From positions 1 to 59,995 of the forward strand of contig PNAJ01000069.1 in the NCBI GenBank assembly GCA_003170295.1: a stretch of 59,995 bases of DNA, in the 5' to 3' direction. A program made the translations under genes and the position numbers. The notes under the pieces are model-generated. The model saw nothing but the letters and a program-made list of their open reading frames with translations, did not search any database and had not been told where the DNA came from. Each line of letters starts with the position of its first letter. Position 1 is the stretch's first letter. Below are positions 7,728 to 16,668 of the stretch, piece after piece. The DNA comes from Bryobacterales bacterium (GTDB taxonomy: Bacteria; Acidobacteriota; Terriglobia; Bryobacterales; Bryobacteraceae).

Positions 7728-8549
7728 TTGGGATATGAACTGTCGAAGAATCCCGAATATAAAGCAGGCGGATTGCGGGCAGCGGCTCGATTAAAAGAGC
7801 TTTTTAACCCTAAAATCGGGTTAGTATCTTCATGGGGTCCCAACGGAGACGACACCATCATCGACACGATGATGAACCTGCAAATCTGGTGGTGGGCCAC
7901 GCGAGTAACGGGCGACGAACAGTGGCGGGCGTTGGGTATCAAGCATGCCCTAAAATCCGCCGATTGGTTAGTTAATCCAGACGGGTCAGCTTCGCAGTCC
8001 GTACATTATAATCCAGGCGACAATCGGCAGGAATTTACGTCGAGCAACATTGTGACATCGTTTCCCAATCAAGCTGTGCCCTATACGAGGGTGTTCACGC
8101 ACACGCATCAGGGGTATTCGGCCGACTCCGCGTGGGCGCGCGGCCAAGCGTGGGCAGTGTATGGCTTCGCGGAGGCATATCGCGCGACGAATGAGCCAAA
8201 ACTTTTGGAAACCGCGGAGCGGACCGCCGCCTACGCGCTGGATCATCTGCCGGCCGATGGAGTGCCCTGGTACGACTTCACGGACGAAGGCGTGCACTTC
8301 CGGAATCGCGACACATCGGCTGCGGCGATTTTGGCGGGAGGGCTGCTGCGGCTTGCGGAATCGACCAAGGACGCGACGCGGGCCGCGCTGTACCGGCGCG
8401 AAGGTCAACGAATCGTTCAATCGCTGATCGACCGCTACTTATCGAATGAAGGCGTCCTGCGCCACGGCTGTGGAACCCGCCCGCACGACGGCGCATTGAT
8501 TTATGGGGACTATTACTTGCTCGAAACACTCATGGGGTTAAAACAGTAA
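7728..8549 (+). CDS. Glycoside hydrolase family 88 (unsaturated uronyl hydrolase), C-terminal part
   Basis: Same frame as 5916-7655, separated by one amber codon and 24 sense codons (7656-7727) that still read as GH88 ([20 protein letters not shown]), so homology is continuous. The first possible start after the stop is TTG at 7728. The part contains the family core: [20 protein letters not shown] with a likely catalytic Asp, [33 protein letters not shown] and a final [22 protein letters not shown]88 enzymes hydrate and release the unsaturated uronic acid left by pectate, hyaluronate or ulvan lyases. Without the N-terminal helices encoded before the stop, this piece alone is unlikely to fold. 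The TonB receptor gene begins four bases after its stop, so the operon is otherwise intact. Confidence 0.8.
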   Translation: MGYELSKNPEYKAGGLRAAARLKELFNPKIGLVSSWGPNGDDTIIDTMMNLQIWWWATRVTGDEQWRALGIKHALKSADWLVNPDGSASQSVHYNPGDNRQEFTSSNIVTSFPNQAVPYTRVFTHTHQGYSADSAWARGQAWAVYGFAEAYRATNEPKLLETAERTAAYALDHLPADGVPWYDFTDEGVHFRNRDTSAAAILAGGLLRLAESTKDATRAALYRREGQRIVQSLIDRYLSNEGVLRHGCGTRPHDGALIYGDYYLLETLMGLKQ

Positions 8550-8553
8550 ACGT

Positions 8554-11500
8554 ATGCAAAAAAGAATATTTCGTCTCGCAATTTATGTCTTTGCCGCGCT
8601 CGCGCTTCAGGCGCAGATCACGACCACGACCATTTCTGGGACCGTCTCGGACGCATCCGGCGGCGCTATTCCCAACGCGCAAGTAACGGTGTCGAATATC
8701 GGCACGGGCGCGACCCACACGGTGACGACGAACGTCGAGGGTACGTATCGCATCGATCTGCTTCCCGTCGGGAAGTATGAAGTGGAAGTGAGCGCGACCG
8801 GATTCAAGAAGTCCAAGCAAACGGGAATCGAGCTCGAAGTGAGCCGCACTGCTCGCGTGGATGCGGTTCTCTCGGTCGGCACGGTGAACGAAGAGGTGAC
8901 GATCACCGCCGATGCGCCACTGGTGAATACCAGCAACGCGCAGATCGGCCGCACGACGGGGAACGCGGAGATAAACAATCTCCCGATCGTGGGGCGCAAT
9001 GTTTACACGCTGCTCAGCCTGACGCCGGGCGTGGATTCGAACGCAAACAGCATCGTGCTGGGTTATCCCGAGCAGCGCACGATGATCAACGGCGGAGTGG
9101 ACGGAGGCGCCGGGTCGGTGAACTACTTCCTGGACGGGGGCACGAACATGACGGGGCTGCGGAACACCGGCAACATCGCGCCGAATCCGGACGCAGTGGA
9201 AGAGTTTCGGGTGATCACCAACAGCTATAGCGCCGAGTTTGGCCGCTTTGCAAGCGGCGTGGTCAATATCATTACCAAGTCCGGTACGAATACGTTCCAT
9301 GGCTCGCTGTTCGAGTTCCTGCGCAATACGGATCTCAACGCGAATACGTGGGGGAACGCGGGCAGCACTCCGCCGCTGCACCGCAATCAGTTTGGCGGTA
9401 CCGTCGGCGGTCCGGTAATCCACAACAAAACGTTCTTCTTCGGAAGCTATTCCGGACTGCGGCAGATCACCAGCAGTTTCCTGACCGGCGCGATTGTGCC
9501 GGATGCGGCGGAACGCGGAGGCAACTTCTCGGAATTGCTGGCCGGCAAGGTTCAATTGACAGATCCGAACGCGAGCAATGCAGCATTTGCGGGAAATATC
9601 ATCCCGCTGACGCGCATGGACAAGACGGCGGTCAACATCCTGAATCAAAATATTCCTCTACCGAACGTGGCCGGAAACGGCTGGCAGGGAGTGACTCCGA
9701 GCCCTTACAACACCAACGAGTTTTTGGCCAAAGTGGACCATTCCGTGAGCGACCACCAGATCATCACGCTGAATTATTTTGAAACCAGCGGGCACAATTC
9801 GATTCCCGGCGGCGGAAACCTTATCTGGTCGACGCAGAATTTCGACTGGCGCCAGCACAACGCCAACGCGAGCGACACCTTCACGATCAGCCCGAACATG
9901 GTCAATCAAGTGTGGCTCTCCTACACGCGCAACTTTGGCGGCCGCATGAGCACGCCGCAGGAGTCGCTCGGTGACTTCGGATCTTCGTTCCACATCCAGG
10001 GAACACCTTCTCTGCCGCAGATCGCGGTGACGAATTATTTCACCCTGGGGCAGGCGATTTCCGGTCCAGTGGCGGGCACGAACTTCTACTCGGTGCGCGA
10101 CGTTCTCAGTTGGACGAAAGGCAAACACACGCTGAAGCTGGGCGGCGAGCTTTCGCTCGACAAAGACATTCAGCAGACGCTGCTCAACAACTACGGCGTC
10201 TTTGCATTCAACGGAAAAAAGAGCAAGGACAATCTGGCCGATTATTTCCTGGGCTTGCCAAACACAATGAACCAGGATACGCCGGTTCTCGCGCTCGCGA
10301 ATTTCTTCACCGGAGCGCTCTTCGCACAGGACGATTTCAAAGTTCTGCCGCGTCTGACACTGAACCTGGGCGTGCGGTGGGATGTGCAGCAGGCTCCCAC
10401 CGATCCGCAGAATCGCGAGTCGACATTCGCACAGGGACAGCAGTCGAAAATACTGCCCTCGACAGCGCCGCTCGGTCTTCTGGTCGTCGGGGATCCGGGC
10501 GTGGGCCGCGGCGTCGTGCCGACGGAGTGGAATCACTTCAGTCCGCGCATTGGGTTCGCTTACGATGTGTTCGGCAACGGCAAGACTTCGATCCGCGGGG
10601 GCGCCGGCATCTTCTATGGCAGCGTCTCCGGCAACGAGTGGAACACCATGTCGAACTATCAGCCGTTTGCCGTACGCGAGCAGTTCCCGAACGTGCAATC
10701 TCTGACCAACCCTTACGGCAATCTGCCGGGTGGCGTTTCGCCGTTCCCGTATAACTACAGCGCGACGAATCCTCAATTCATTTATCCGGCGACGATTTAC
10801 GGATTCGCGAAAAACTTCCGATGGCCTTACACCTATCAGTTCAATTTCTCGATCGAGCGGCAGATCACCAAGAATCTGAGTGTGACTGCGGCTTACGTGG
10901 GATCGCTGGGGCGGCACCTGCCGTTCGCGGTGGACTTGAACTATCCGACCTACGCGACCGGGGCGACGACGGCCAACGTGAACAACCGGCGGCCGATCGA
11001 TACCGGCGTATTGTCCACGATTTATTCAGGCGAGTCGATCGCCAATACCGCGTACCACGGACTGCAAGTCACGGCGGAAAAACGGATGGGCCATCACTTC
11101 GGCGTGAAGGGCTTTTACTCATTCTCCAAGGCTCTCGAAGGCATGCCGCTCGAGAACAACACGCTGATCGGGCTGGTCGAGGACTTCCACAATATCGCGC
11201 TCGACCGCGGCCGGTCGGACTTCGATCGCCGTCATAGCTCGGTCACCTCGGTCATCTGGGACATGAGTTATTTCGAAAAGACGAATCCGTTTCTGAAGGC
11301 CGTCGTCAATGGATGGCAGCTCTCGGGCATCATCACGCTTCAGAGCGGCTTGCCGTTCACAGTGACGACGGGCGCCGATAGCAATCTGGACGGCAACGCC
11401 AACGATCGCGCCAGCGTTAGCGCGAATCCTACGCTTGATCCCCACCGTTTGCGCGCGGCAGTGACGGCGCAATGGTTCAATACGGCCGACTTTTATCTCC

Positions 11501-11766
11501 CCACAGGAGGAGCGGACGGCAATGGAAGCCGCAACCTGCTGACGGGTCCGGGAACGAAGAATGTCGACCTCGGACTGTTCCGCAATTTCAGGATCAAGGA
11601 GCGCTTCTGGCTGCAGGCTCGCGGCGAATTCACGAACGGGTTCAACCTGGTGAATCTTAGCAATCCGAACGCGGTTTACAGCACGGCTGTGAACAATAAC
11701 TTCGGCAAGATTCTGACGGCTGGTCAAATGCGTCAGGTGCAGGTGGGACTGCGCCTGTCTTTCTAA
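8554..11766 (+). CDS. TonB-dependent receptor, Oar-like, with carboxypeptidase-regulatory domain
   Basis: A 1070-residue outer-membrane receptor. Residues 1-22 are a signal peptide. Residues about 25-105 form a CarboxypepD_reg/CnaB-like domain (TISGTVSDASGGAIPNAQV, GTYRIDLLPVGKYEVEVSA). The plug follows (INNLPIVGRNVYTLLSLTPG, NYFLDGGTNM, VEEFRVITNSYSAEFGRFAS, GVVNIITKSGTNTFHGSLF), then a long barrel (RLTLNLGVRWD, SPRIGFAYDVFGNGKTSIRG, YTYQFNFSIERQITKNLSV) that ends with LRLSF, the terminal Phe expected for outer-membrane insertion. This architecture is greatly expanded in acidobacteria. As the last gene of the uronate operon it probably imports oligo-uronides, or displays a surface binding site for them; the ligand is inferred from context. 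A strong terminator follows. Confidence 0.93.
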   Translation: MQKRIFRLAIYVFAALALQAQITTTTISGTVSDASGGAIPNAQVTVSNIGTGATHTVTTNVEGTYRIDLLPVGKYEVEVSATGFKKSKQTGIELEVSRTARVDAVLSVGTVNEEVTITADAPLVNTSNAQIGRTTGNAEINNLPIVGRNVYTLLSLTPGVDSNANSIVLGYPEQRTMINGGVDGGAGSVNYFLDGGTNMTGLRNTGNIAPNPDAVEEFRVITNSYSAEFGRFASGVVNIITKSGTNTFHGSLFEFLRNTDLNANTWGNAGSTPPLHRNQFGGTVGGPVIHNKTFFFGSYSGLRQITSSFLTGAIVPDAAERGGNFSELLAGKVQLTDPNASNAAFAGNIIPLTRMDKTAVNILNQNIPLPNVAGNGWQGVTPSPYNTNEFLAKVDHSVSDHQIITLNYFETSGHNSIPGGGNLIWSTQNFDWRQHNANASDTFTISPNMVNQVWLSYTRNFGGRMSTPQESLGDFGSSFHIQGTPSLPQIAVTNYFTLGQAISGPVAGTNFYSVRDVLSWTKGKHTLKLGGELSLDKDIQQTLLNNYGVFAFNGKKSKDNLADYFLGLPNTMNQDTPVLALANFFTGALFAQDDFKVLPRLTLNLGVRWDVQQAPTDPQNRESTFAQGQQSKILPSTAPLGLLVVGDPGVGRGVVPTEWNHFSPRIGFAYDVFGNGKTSIRGGAGIFYGSVSGNEWNTMSNYQPFAVREQFPNVQSLTNPYGNLPGGVSPFPYNYSATNPQFIYPATIYGFAKNFRWPYTYQFNFSIERQITKNLSVTAAYVGSLGRHLPFAVDLNYPTYATGATTANVNNRRPIDTGVLSTIYSGESIANTAYHGLQVTAEKRMGHHFGVKGFYSFSKALEGMPLENNTLIGLVEDFHNIALDRGRSDFDRRHSSVTSVIWDMSYFEKTNPFLKAVVNGWQLSGIITLQSGLPFTVTTGADSNLDGNANDRASVSANPTLDPHRLRAAVTAQWFNTADFYLPTGGADGNGSRNLLTGPGTKNVDLGLFRNFRIKERFWLQARGEFTNGFNLVNLSNPNAVYSTAVNNNFGKILTAGQMRQVQVGLRLSF

Positions 11767-11792
11767 CGAGCACTAGAAATAGTAAAGTAATT

Positions 11793-11829
11793 GGGGCGGC
11801 GATTTTGAATCGTCGCCCCTTTGATTTTT
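11793..11829 (+). terminator. Rho-independent terminator after the TonB receptor
   Basis: Stem GGGGCGGCGATT / AATCGTCGCCCC with loop TTG (one G-T pair), followed by a T-rich run (TTTTGATTTTT). It closes the plus-strand uronate operon. Confidence 0.88.
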
Positions 11830-12065
11830 ATGACTCGACGCGATTTCGTGCTCTCTTAGCGCGGCAGCGGTGGCTGTCGGCTCCGCCGCCGCTCCCGCGG
11901 AGGAAGCTCCCCGCAGCCAGCGCCTGCTTACTGAATCCAAAAGGCGGGAAGAGCGTTGTGTCTGTCTCGTCACCAGGATTGCCGACGGCGTTTCTTACTT
12001 TGGCTTGAAACCGCTCCCTTTGGTCACGGCTCGGTAGATAGCTGAGGACATGCGATAGCGGATTG
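11830..12065. other. Convergent spacer, no gene seen
   Basis: Lies between the TonB receptor terminator and the end of hpnD. Holds a CCGCTCCC-type repeat at 12009-12036 and an irregular GC-rich stretch; no supportable coding frame or RNA signature. Confidence 0.5.
12009..12036 (+). repeat. Dispersed CCGCTCCC-CGGCTCGG repeat, copy 2
   Basis: ACCGCTCCCTTTGGTCACGG then CTCGGTA, identical over its core to the copies at 25811 and 32676. Confidence 0.8.
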
Positions 12066-12920
12066 TCACTTCAGCTTGGACAAGGCCAGCACCCACAGTT
12101 TTTCCCAGGTGGGAACTCGGATGCGGCGCGTCAACACGTCGTAGTTCGACGCGACAATTCTGTCAAGCAACCGCGAATAGATGCCAATGAGCGCCTTCAG
12201 CGACGCTCTGCTTCGCGGATGAATCATCGCGACCAGCGGAGCCGACTCGCGGTAGTAATCGCGCGCCCGATTCGCCTCAAACTCCATGAGCCTGAAAAAT
12301 CCTTCCGTCGAAACCAGCGTCGCGGGCGATACACCGAACCGCACAAAATCCTCAGCCGGAATGTAGACGCGATCCTTTTCGTAATCCTCGCGCACATCGC
12401 GCAGAATGTTGGTGAGCTGGAACGCGATCCCGCACTTTTCCGCCAGTTCCAACGCCTTGGGATCGTCAAATCCAAAAATGTGAATGATGGTCAACCCGAC
12501 CACGCTCGCCACGTGATAGCAGTAGTCGTAGAGCTCGTCGAATGTTTGCACGCAGCGCGGCTCCAGATCGCTCGACACTCCGGCGATCATTTCGAAGAAA
12601 TATTGATGTGGAATTTTGTAGCGCTCCACAGCATCGACGAACGCGGGCCAGACAGGATGTCCGCCCAAGCGTCCGTTGAAGGCGCTTTCCAGATCGTCCC
12701 GCCAGCGCGCGATGGCTGCGGCCCTGTCGGCGACTCCTTCGTCGTCGCTCAGGTCGTCGCAGTAGCGCATGAACGCATAGATGGCGCACATGGCTTCGCG
12801 CTGCGGGAGGGAGAGCAGGAGGAACGAGAAGTAGAAATTTCTCGCTTGCTTGCGCGCCACCCCGACGCACCATTCATAGGATTCTTCGACAGTCAGGTCA
12901 GCGTTACAATTGGGGCTCAT
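12066..12920 (-). CDS. hpnD: Presqualene diphosphate synthase HpnD
   Basis: A 284-residue trans-isoprenyl diphosphate synthase of the squalene/phytoene type. The first Asp-rich motif is YCDDLSDD (residues 53-60) and the second is NILRDVREDYEKDRVYIP; RNFYFSFLLL and the IYAFMRYCDD context are typical of HpnD. It condenses two farnesyl diphosphates into presqualene diphosphate, the first committed step to squalene. Its ATG overlaps the hpnC stop by four bases (ATGA), so it is translationally coupled to hpnC. It is the last gene of the hopanoid gene train. Assignment as HpnD rather than HpnC rests on its order after hpnC and on sequence flavour; both belong to one superfamily. Confidence 0.88.
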   Translation of the reverse strand: MSPNCNADLTVEESYEWCVGVARKQARNFYFSFLLLSLPQREAMCAIYAFMRYCDDLSDDEGVADRAAAIARWRDDLESAFNGRLGGHPVWPAFVDAVERYKIPHQYFFEMIAGVSSDLEPRCVQTFDELYDYCYHVASVVGLTIIHIFGFDDPKALELAEKCGIAFQLTNILRDVREDYEKDRVYIPAEDFVRFGVSPATLVSTEGFFRLMEFEANRARDYYRESAPLVAMIHPRSRASLKALIGIYSRLLDRIVASNYDVLTRRIRVPTWEKLWVLALSKLK

Positions 12921-13831
12921 GCGGCCGGAGAAAATGCGCGACGGGTCAGCGCGCCCAGCAGCAATCCTACGCGTTCGACTCTTGAGATCGAAGGACGCGA
13001 GCGCAGTACATTACAATCCCGCTGCTCGATTTTCTCGAGGATCTTCAACCCGCCGCGGCTGAACAGCTCGAGATCGATCGCGAGACGCCGGTCCACCTGC
13101 TCCGCCAGGGGGAGCCCTTTCAAGAACAAGTCACGCGCCACGCCGATCGATTCCATCATCACCGCTCGGAAACGATCGTCGAAGCGGCGCTCGAACAGCG
13201 CTTCGACCGGATACCCATGCTTGTCGAGAATATCGAGCGGCAGATACACGCGATCCTTTTCAAGATCGACAATCACGTCCTGCCAGAAATTCGCCAGTTG
13301 CAGCGCGGTGCACGTTGCGTCGGAGAGCTCCTGCCGAGCAGCGTCTCTATAGCCGCATAATCCCAACACCAGGCGCCCAACCGGATTCGCCGAATAACGG
13401 CAGTACTCAAACAGCTCCTCAAAATTGCGATAACGCGTGACGAGTTGATCCTGCTCAAACGCTTTGATCAGGTCATCGAACGTTTCCTGCAAAAGATAAT
13501 GCCGGGCGGCGGTATCCTCAAGGGCGACAAACACCGGATGCTTCGGCGTCCCCGAATACATCGCCTGCAATTCCGTTCGCCACCATGCGAGCAGACGAAG
13601 GCTTTCTTTGGTGTCGCCAATCTCGTCGGCTAAATCGTCGGCCCACCGGCAGAACGAGTAGACGTTGTAGAAATCCTGGTGCAGACGCTTCGGCAGCAAA
13701 AAACTCACAACGTGAAAATTCTCGTAATGATGCGTGGCGAGCCATCGCGTATAGGCAAGCGATTCCTCGCGGGTCCAAGATCGAGTTAACAACTCCGGAT
13801 CGGCGATGAAAGCAGCAGGAGCGAGGAACAC
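12917..13831 (-). CDS. hpnC: Hydroxysqualene synthase HpnC
   Basis: A 304-residue squalene-synthase-like protein. The N-terminal YTRWLATHHYENFHVVSFLL is characteristic of HpnC, followed by the Asp-rich motifs FCRWADDLADE and LANFWQDVIVDLEKDRVYLP. In the HpnCDE route HpnC converts presqualene diphosphate made by HpnD into hydroxysqualene, which HpnE then reduces to squalene. No hpnE is present in this window. The start lies 11 bases after the stop of the dehydrogenase gene upstream, so it belongs to the same transcript. Confidence 0.88.
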   Translation of the reverse strand: MFLAPAAFIADPELLTRSWTREESLAYTRWLATHHYENFHVVSFLLPKRLHQDFYNVYSFCRWADDLADEIGDTKESLRLLAWWRTELQAMYSGTPKHPVFVALEDTAARHYLLQETFDDLIKAFEQDQLVTRYRNFEELFEYCRYSANPVGRLVLGLCGYRDAARQELSDATCTALQLANFWQDVIVDLEKDRVYLPLDILDKHGYPVEALFERRFDDRFRAVMMESIGVARDLFLKGLPLAEQVDRRLAIDLELFSRGGLKILEKIEQRDCNVLRSRPSISRVERVGLLLGALTRRAFSPAA

Positions 13832-13842
13832 TTGGTAGTTCG

Positions 13843-14874
13843 TTACGGAATGATCGCGGTCTTCAAATGCCCGTTATGACTCATCAGGTGCTGCATCACC
13901 TGCAGCAGATTGGTCAACGGCTCGGAGTGATTCACAAAATCTTTCGCCCCTACATAACCGCGGCTCACCAGGTCCAGCGCTTTGCGAATCAGTGCCGGCG
14001 TGTGATGAAAACTCGCCTTGCAGGTCAGCTCGGAGTAGTGCAGCAGATTGGTATCCAGGCTGAGCTGCGTGCCATCCGGGCAGCCTCCGAAAAAGTTGAC
14101 GACGCCACCGCGGCGCAATAGCTGAATCGCCAGTTGCCACACCTCCGGCAAACCCACCGCCTCAATCACGACGTCGGCTCCCCGGCCGCTGGTCATCTCA
14201 TGCACGGGACCCACAACGTCCGCGCCCTCGCAATTCAGCACGGTCTCATCCGCGCCCATCCTCGATGCCCGCAACAGTTGCTGCGGACGACGCCCGATGG
14301 CGATTACACGAGCGTTACAAACCGACTTGGCCAGTCTTACGAACATCATGCCGATGGGACCCAAGCCGATCACCGCGACCGTATCTCCCGGTCGCACACC
14401 GGTTTCTTCCAAACCGCGCAGCACGCAGGCCAGAGGCTCCACCAGCGCGGCGTCCTGATAGCTGACATGGTCCGGTACTTCGTACATATTTTTGCGCACG
14501 ATGCGCTCAGGAATGCGGATGTATTCGGCGTAAGCTCCGTTGTTGAACAACAGATCCTGGCAGAGATTTTCCTGGTCATGCTGGCAGTAGAAACATTCAC
14601 CGCACGGAGCGGAATTCGCCGCCACGACGCGTTGGCCCATTCGAAATCCGCGGACATCTTTTCCCATCGCCACGATGTCACCGCCCAACTCGTGTCCGAA
14701 CAGTGCGGGCGGAACAATCATGCGCGCATGATAGCCCCGACGGAACACTTTGACGTCGGTGCCACAGGTCAGCGCGGCACGAACGCGCACCAGCACGTCG
14801 CCCCTGCCAATCTGCGGAACATCCACCGTCTCGATCTGCACGTTCTCTTTGCCGTAGAGAACGGCAGCCGTCAT
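13843..14874 (-). CDS. Zinc-binding medium-chain dehydrogenase in hopanoid cluster (1)
   Basis: ATG at 14874 is preferred over a GTG seven codons upstream, because GGAAAGAG precedes it and the GTG would overlap the upstream gene. The 343-residue product has the MDR layout: catalytic zinc motif LTCGTDVKVF and FGHELGGDIVAMG, structural zinc loop CGECFYCQHDQENLC, and a Rossmann domain (AVIGLGPIGMMFVRLAKSV). It resembles sorbitol/threonine-dehydrogenase-like enzymes, i.e. NAD(P)-dependent alcohol-aldehyde oxidoreductases. It lies between hpnC and a second MDR gene in a tightly packed operon with 8- and 11-base gaps. A role in hopanoid or squalene redox chemistry is inferred from this position only. 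Confidence 0.85.
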   Translation of the reverse strand: MTAAVLYGKENVQIETVDVPQIGRGDVLVRVRAALTCGTDVKVFRRGYHARMIVPPALFGHELGGDIVAMGKDVRGFRMGQRVVAANSAPCGECFYCQHDQENLCQDLLFNNGAYAEYIRIPERIVRKNMYEVPDHVSYQDAALVEPLACVLRGLEETGVRPGDTVAVIGLGPIGMMFVRLAKSVCNARVIAIGRRPQQLLRASRMGADETVLNCEGADVVGPVHEMTSGRGADVVIEAVGLPEVWQLAIQLLRRGGVVNFFGGCPDGTQLSLDTNLLHYSELTCKASFHHTPALIRKALDLVSRGYVGAKDFVNHSEPLTNLLQVMQHLMSHNGHLKTAIIP

Positions 14875-14882
14875 CTGCTGAT

Positions 14883-15956
14883 TCACTCTTTCCACCTCTG
14901 TGGCTGTACTACTATCTTTAATGATTCTTCGTCAGGATGCAACGCGCGATCGATCCCTTCATTAATATGGCTTAATGCATAGCGATGTGAGATCAGTCGT
15001 TCGACGTTCAATGCCCCGCTGAAAACCATCTCGGCACCTTCTCTCTGCACGTCGATCGACGCACTGTAGGACCCGCACAACGTGCGCTCACCCATGCAGA
15101 TATCGGCGCCCGAAAGGTCGACGCGCTCCTGATGGGAGGTTTGTGCGAACAGCAAAATCTTCGCCCCTGGCCGTGAGCACTTCACCGCCTGTTCGACAAT
15201 CCCTTGGGCAGATGCGGCCACGATTACCAGGTCGGCTCCCCTCCCTTCGGTCATCGATCGGACGGACCGCTCAAAATCCTCGACACCCTGATCGACACCA
15301 AGCGGATCGAACGCTTCGGAGGCGCCAAACTCGCGGGCCAGCTTGCGACGCCCAGGCATGGTATCCGTCGCGACGATCTTCGAGCCGGCGCGCGCGACCA
15401 TCATTGTGAAAATGAGTCCGATCGGGCCTTGACCCAGGATGGCGACCACATCCTCCGGCTGCGGATCGATCTGCTTCACGCCCTTGAGGCACGTGTTCAC
15501 GGGTTCGACAAAGCATGCCTGATCGAAGGACACACCCGCCGGAATTTTTTCAACGCCGCGCTCGACAATCCAGTCCATCGCGCGGACGTATTGTGAGAAT
15601 CCTCCGCCCGCCGGCTCATAGCCCGCAGTCACGCCGACTTTCTTATACACCGGGCACTGGGCGTATAGTTTCCGGGAACAGTAGAAACATCTTCCGCAGG
15701 GAATGTGATGGAACACGATCACGCCGTCGCCGGGTACAAATCGAGTCACGCCGCGGCCGACTTTGGCGACCACTCCCGCCGTCTCATGCCCGTAAATCCG
15801 CGGCGCGGGAAGCAAATTGTATTCGATTTTCTTAAGATCCGTATGACAGATGCCGCACGATTCCACGCGAATGAGAATTTCTCCCGCACCGATCTCCGGC
15901 ACCGGAATCGATTCCACTTCAACGACGCTGTCGCCCTTGTAAACAGCGGCCTTCAT
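14883..15956 (-). CDS. Zinc-binding medium-chain dehydrogenase in hopanoid cluster (2)
   Basis: The start is placed at MKAAVYKGDS (15956), 20 codons inside the longest frame, since family members begin there and the extra 20 residues overlap hpnG. The 357-residue enzyme has ESCGICHTDLKKIE and YGHETAGVVAKVG for the catalytic zinc, CGRCFYCSRKLYAQC for the structural zinc and VVAILGQGPIGLIFTMMVAR for the nucleotide fold. It is a paralogue of the neighbouring MDR protein but clearly diverged. It sits directly after hpnG, the enzyme that exposes the ribosyl group on the hopane side chain, so reduction of the ring-opened sugar aldehyde is one attractive, unproven function; a squalene-pathway reductase is the other. 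Confidence 0.85.
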   Translation of the reverse strand: MKAAVYKGDSVVEVESIPVPEIGAGEILIRVESCGICHTDLKKIEYNLLPAPRIYGHETAGVVAKVGRGVTRFVPGDGVIVFHHIPCGRCFYCSRKLYAQCPVYKKVGVTAGYEPAGGGFSQYVRAMDWIVERGVEKIPAGVSFDQACFVEPVNTCLKGVKQIDPQPEDVVAILGQGPIGLIFTMMVARAGSKIVATDTMPGRRKLAREFGASEAFDPLGVDQGVEDFERSVRSMTEGRGADLVIVAASAQGIVEQAVKCSRPGAKILLFAQTSHQERVDLSGADICMGERTLCGSYSASIDVQREGAEMVFSGALNVERLISHRYALSHINEGIDRALHPDEESLKIVVQPQRWKE

Positions 15957-15996
15957 GGTCGCCAGCGTTACGTTATCGGCGGACTCCTTGAGGAGA

Positions 15997-16668
15997 CTAG
16001 AATCGACAGTCTGCAAAAAATGCTCCTAGAGATTCGGATGCCACATTGCAATTGGCTTCGAGGCGCTTGAGCGCCGGTATGCGCGTAAACGGACGGCTCA
16101 TCGCCGCCATAGCGATCCTCGGCAAGCGGAAGCGCCCCGCCGCGTCGCGATATAAATTGAAATCGAGCGGCAGGTCTTCTTGGGCGGTATCGGACACGGC
16201 GCGTACGCAATAAAACGGCACGCACCAATCTGCAGCGATCTTCTTCACCGCAGCCGCTTCCATTTCCGCCGCGATCGCGCCTGTCTTTTCGCGCAGTTGG
16301 CGCTTCTCCGCCGCCGTGACCACCACCCGGTCGGAGGAACTGATTTCTCCGCGCACAAAACTCGCCGGACATCCAGGGGGAGCATCGTCCCAGACGACGA
16401 TATCGCCGATCCGCAACGACGGATCGAGAGCCCCGCAAAATCCCGTGTTGACGATGCCGTTTATTTCCATCTTTTGCCCGAATACTTCCTCGACACATCG
16501 CGGTCCCGGCCCGTTTGCCACTAACCACCACCGGTCGCCGTTCCGAAAAACTTCCCGCGCAAATCGCGCCTTCTTCCAAACCAGCTTCGCGGCCGGAGGG
16601 AACCGCTTCAGAATCCCGCTAAACTCGCGAGCCTCCGCCGCGACCATCAACCACGTCCGCACTAGCAA
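15997..16668 (-). CDS. hpnG: Adenosylhopane nucleosidase-type phosphorylase HpnG
   Basis: A 223-residue protein of the PNP/UDP phosphorylase superfamily with the marks of the hopanoid-associated group: GPGPRCVEEVF, IVNTGFCGALDPSLRIGDIV and AIAAEMEAAAVKKIAADWCV (the EMEA motif binds the ribose). HpnG removes adenine from adenosylhopane to give ribosyl- or phosphoribosyl-hopane. The start is uncertain: TTG at 16668 overlaps the hpnA stop, and the first ATG is at 16647 (MVAAEAREFSG), which fits the family N-terminus equally well. Co-transcribed with hpnA upstream and the two dehydrogenases downstream. Confidence 0.85.
   Translation of the reverse strand: MLVRTWLMVAAEAREFSGILKRFPPAAKLVWKKARFAREVFRNGDRWWLVANGPGPRCVEEVFGQKMEINGIVNTGFCGALDPSLRIGDIVVWDDAPPGCPASFVRGEISSSDRVVVTAAEKRQLREKTGAIAAEMEAAAVKKIAADWCVPFYCVRAVSDTAQEDLPLDFNLYRDAAGRFRLPRIAMAAMSRPFTRIPALKRLEANCNVASESLGAFFADCRF

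Noticed and set aside
5916..8549. Frameshift as the cause of the broken GH88 gene
   Set aside because: Both parts are in the same frame and the 24 codons between them still read as GH88; a single stop codon explains the break.
12063..13352. Long plus-strand open frame of 429 codons
   Set aside because: It is antisense to hpnC and hpnD, has no family signature and reads as the Arg/His-rich shadow usual opposite GC-rich genes.
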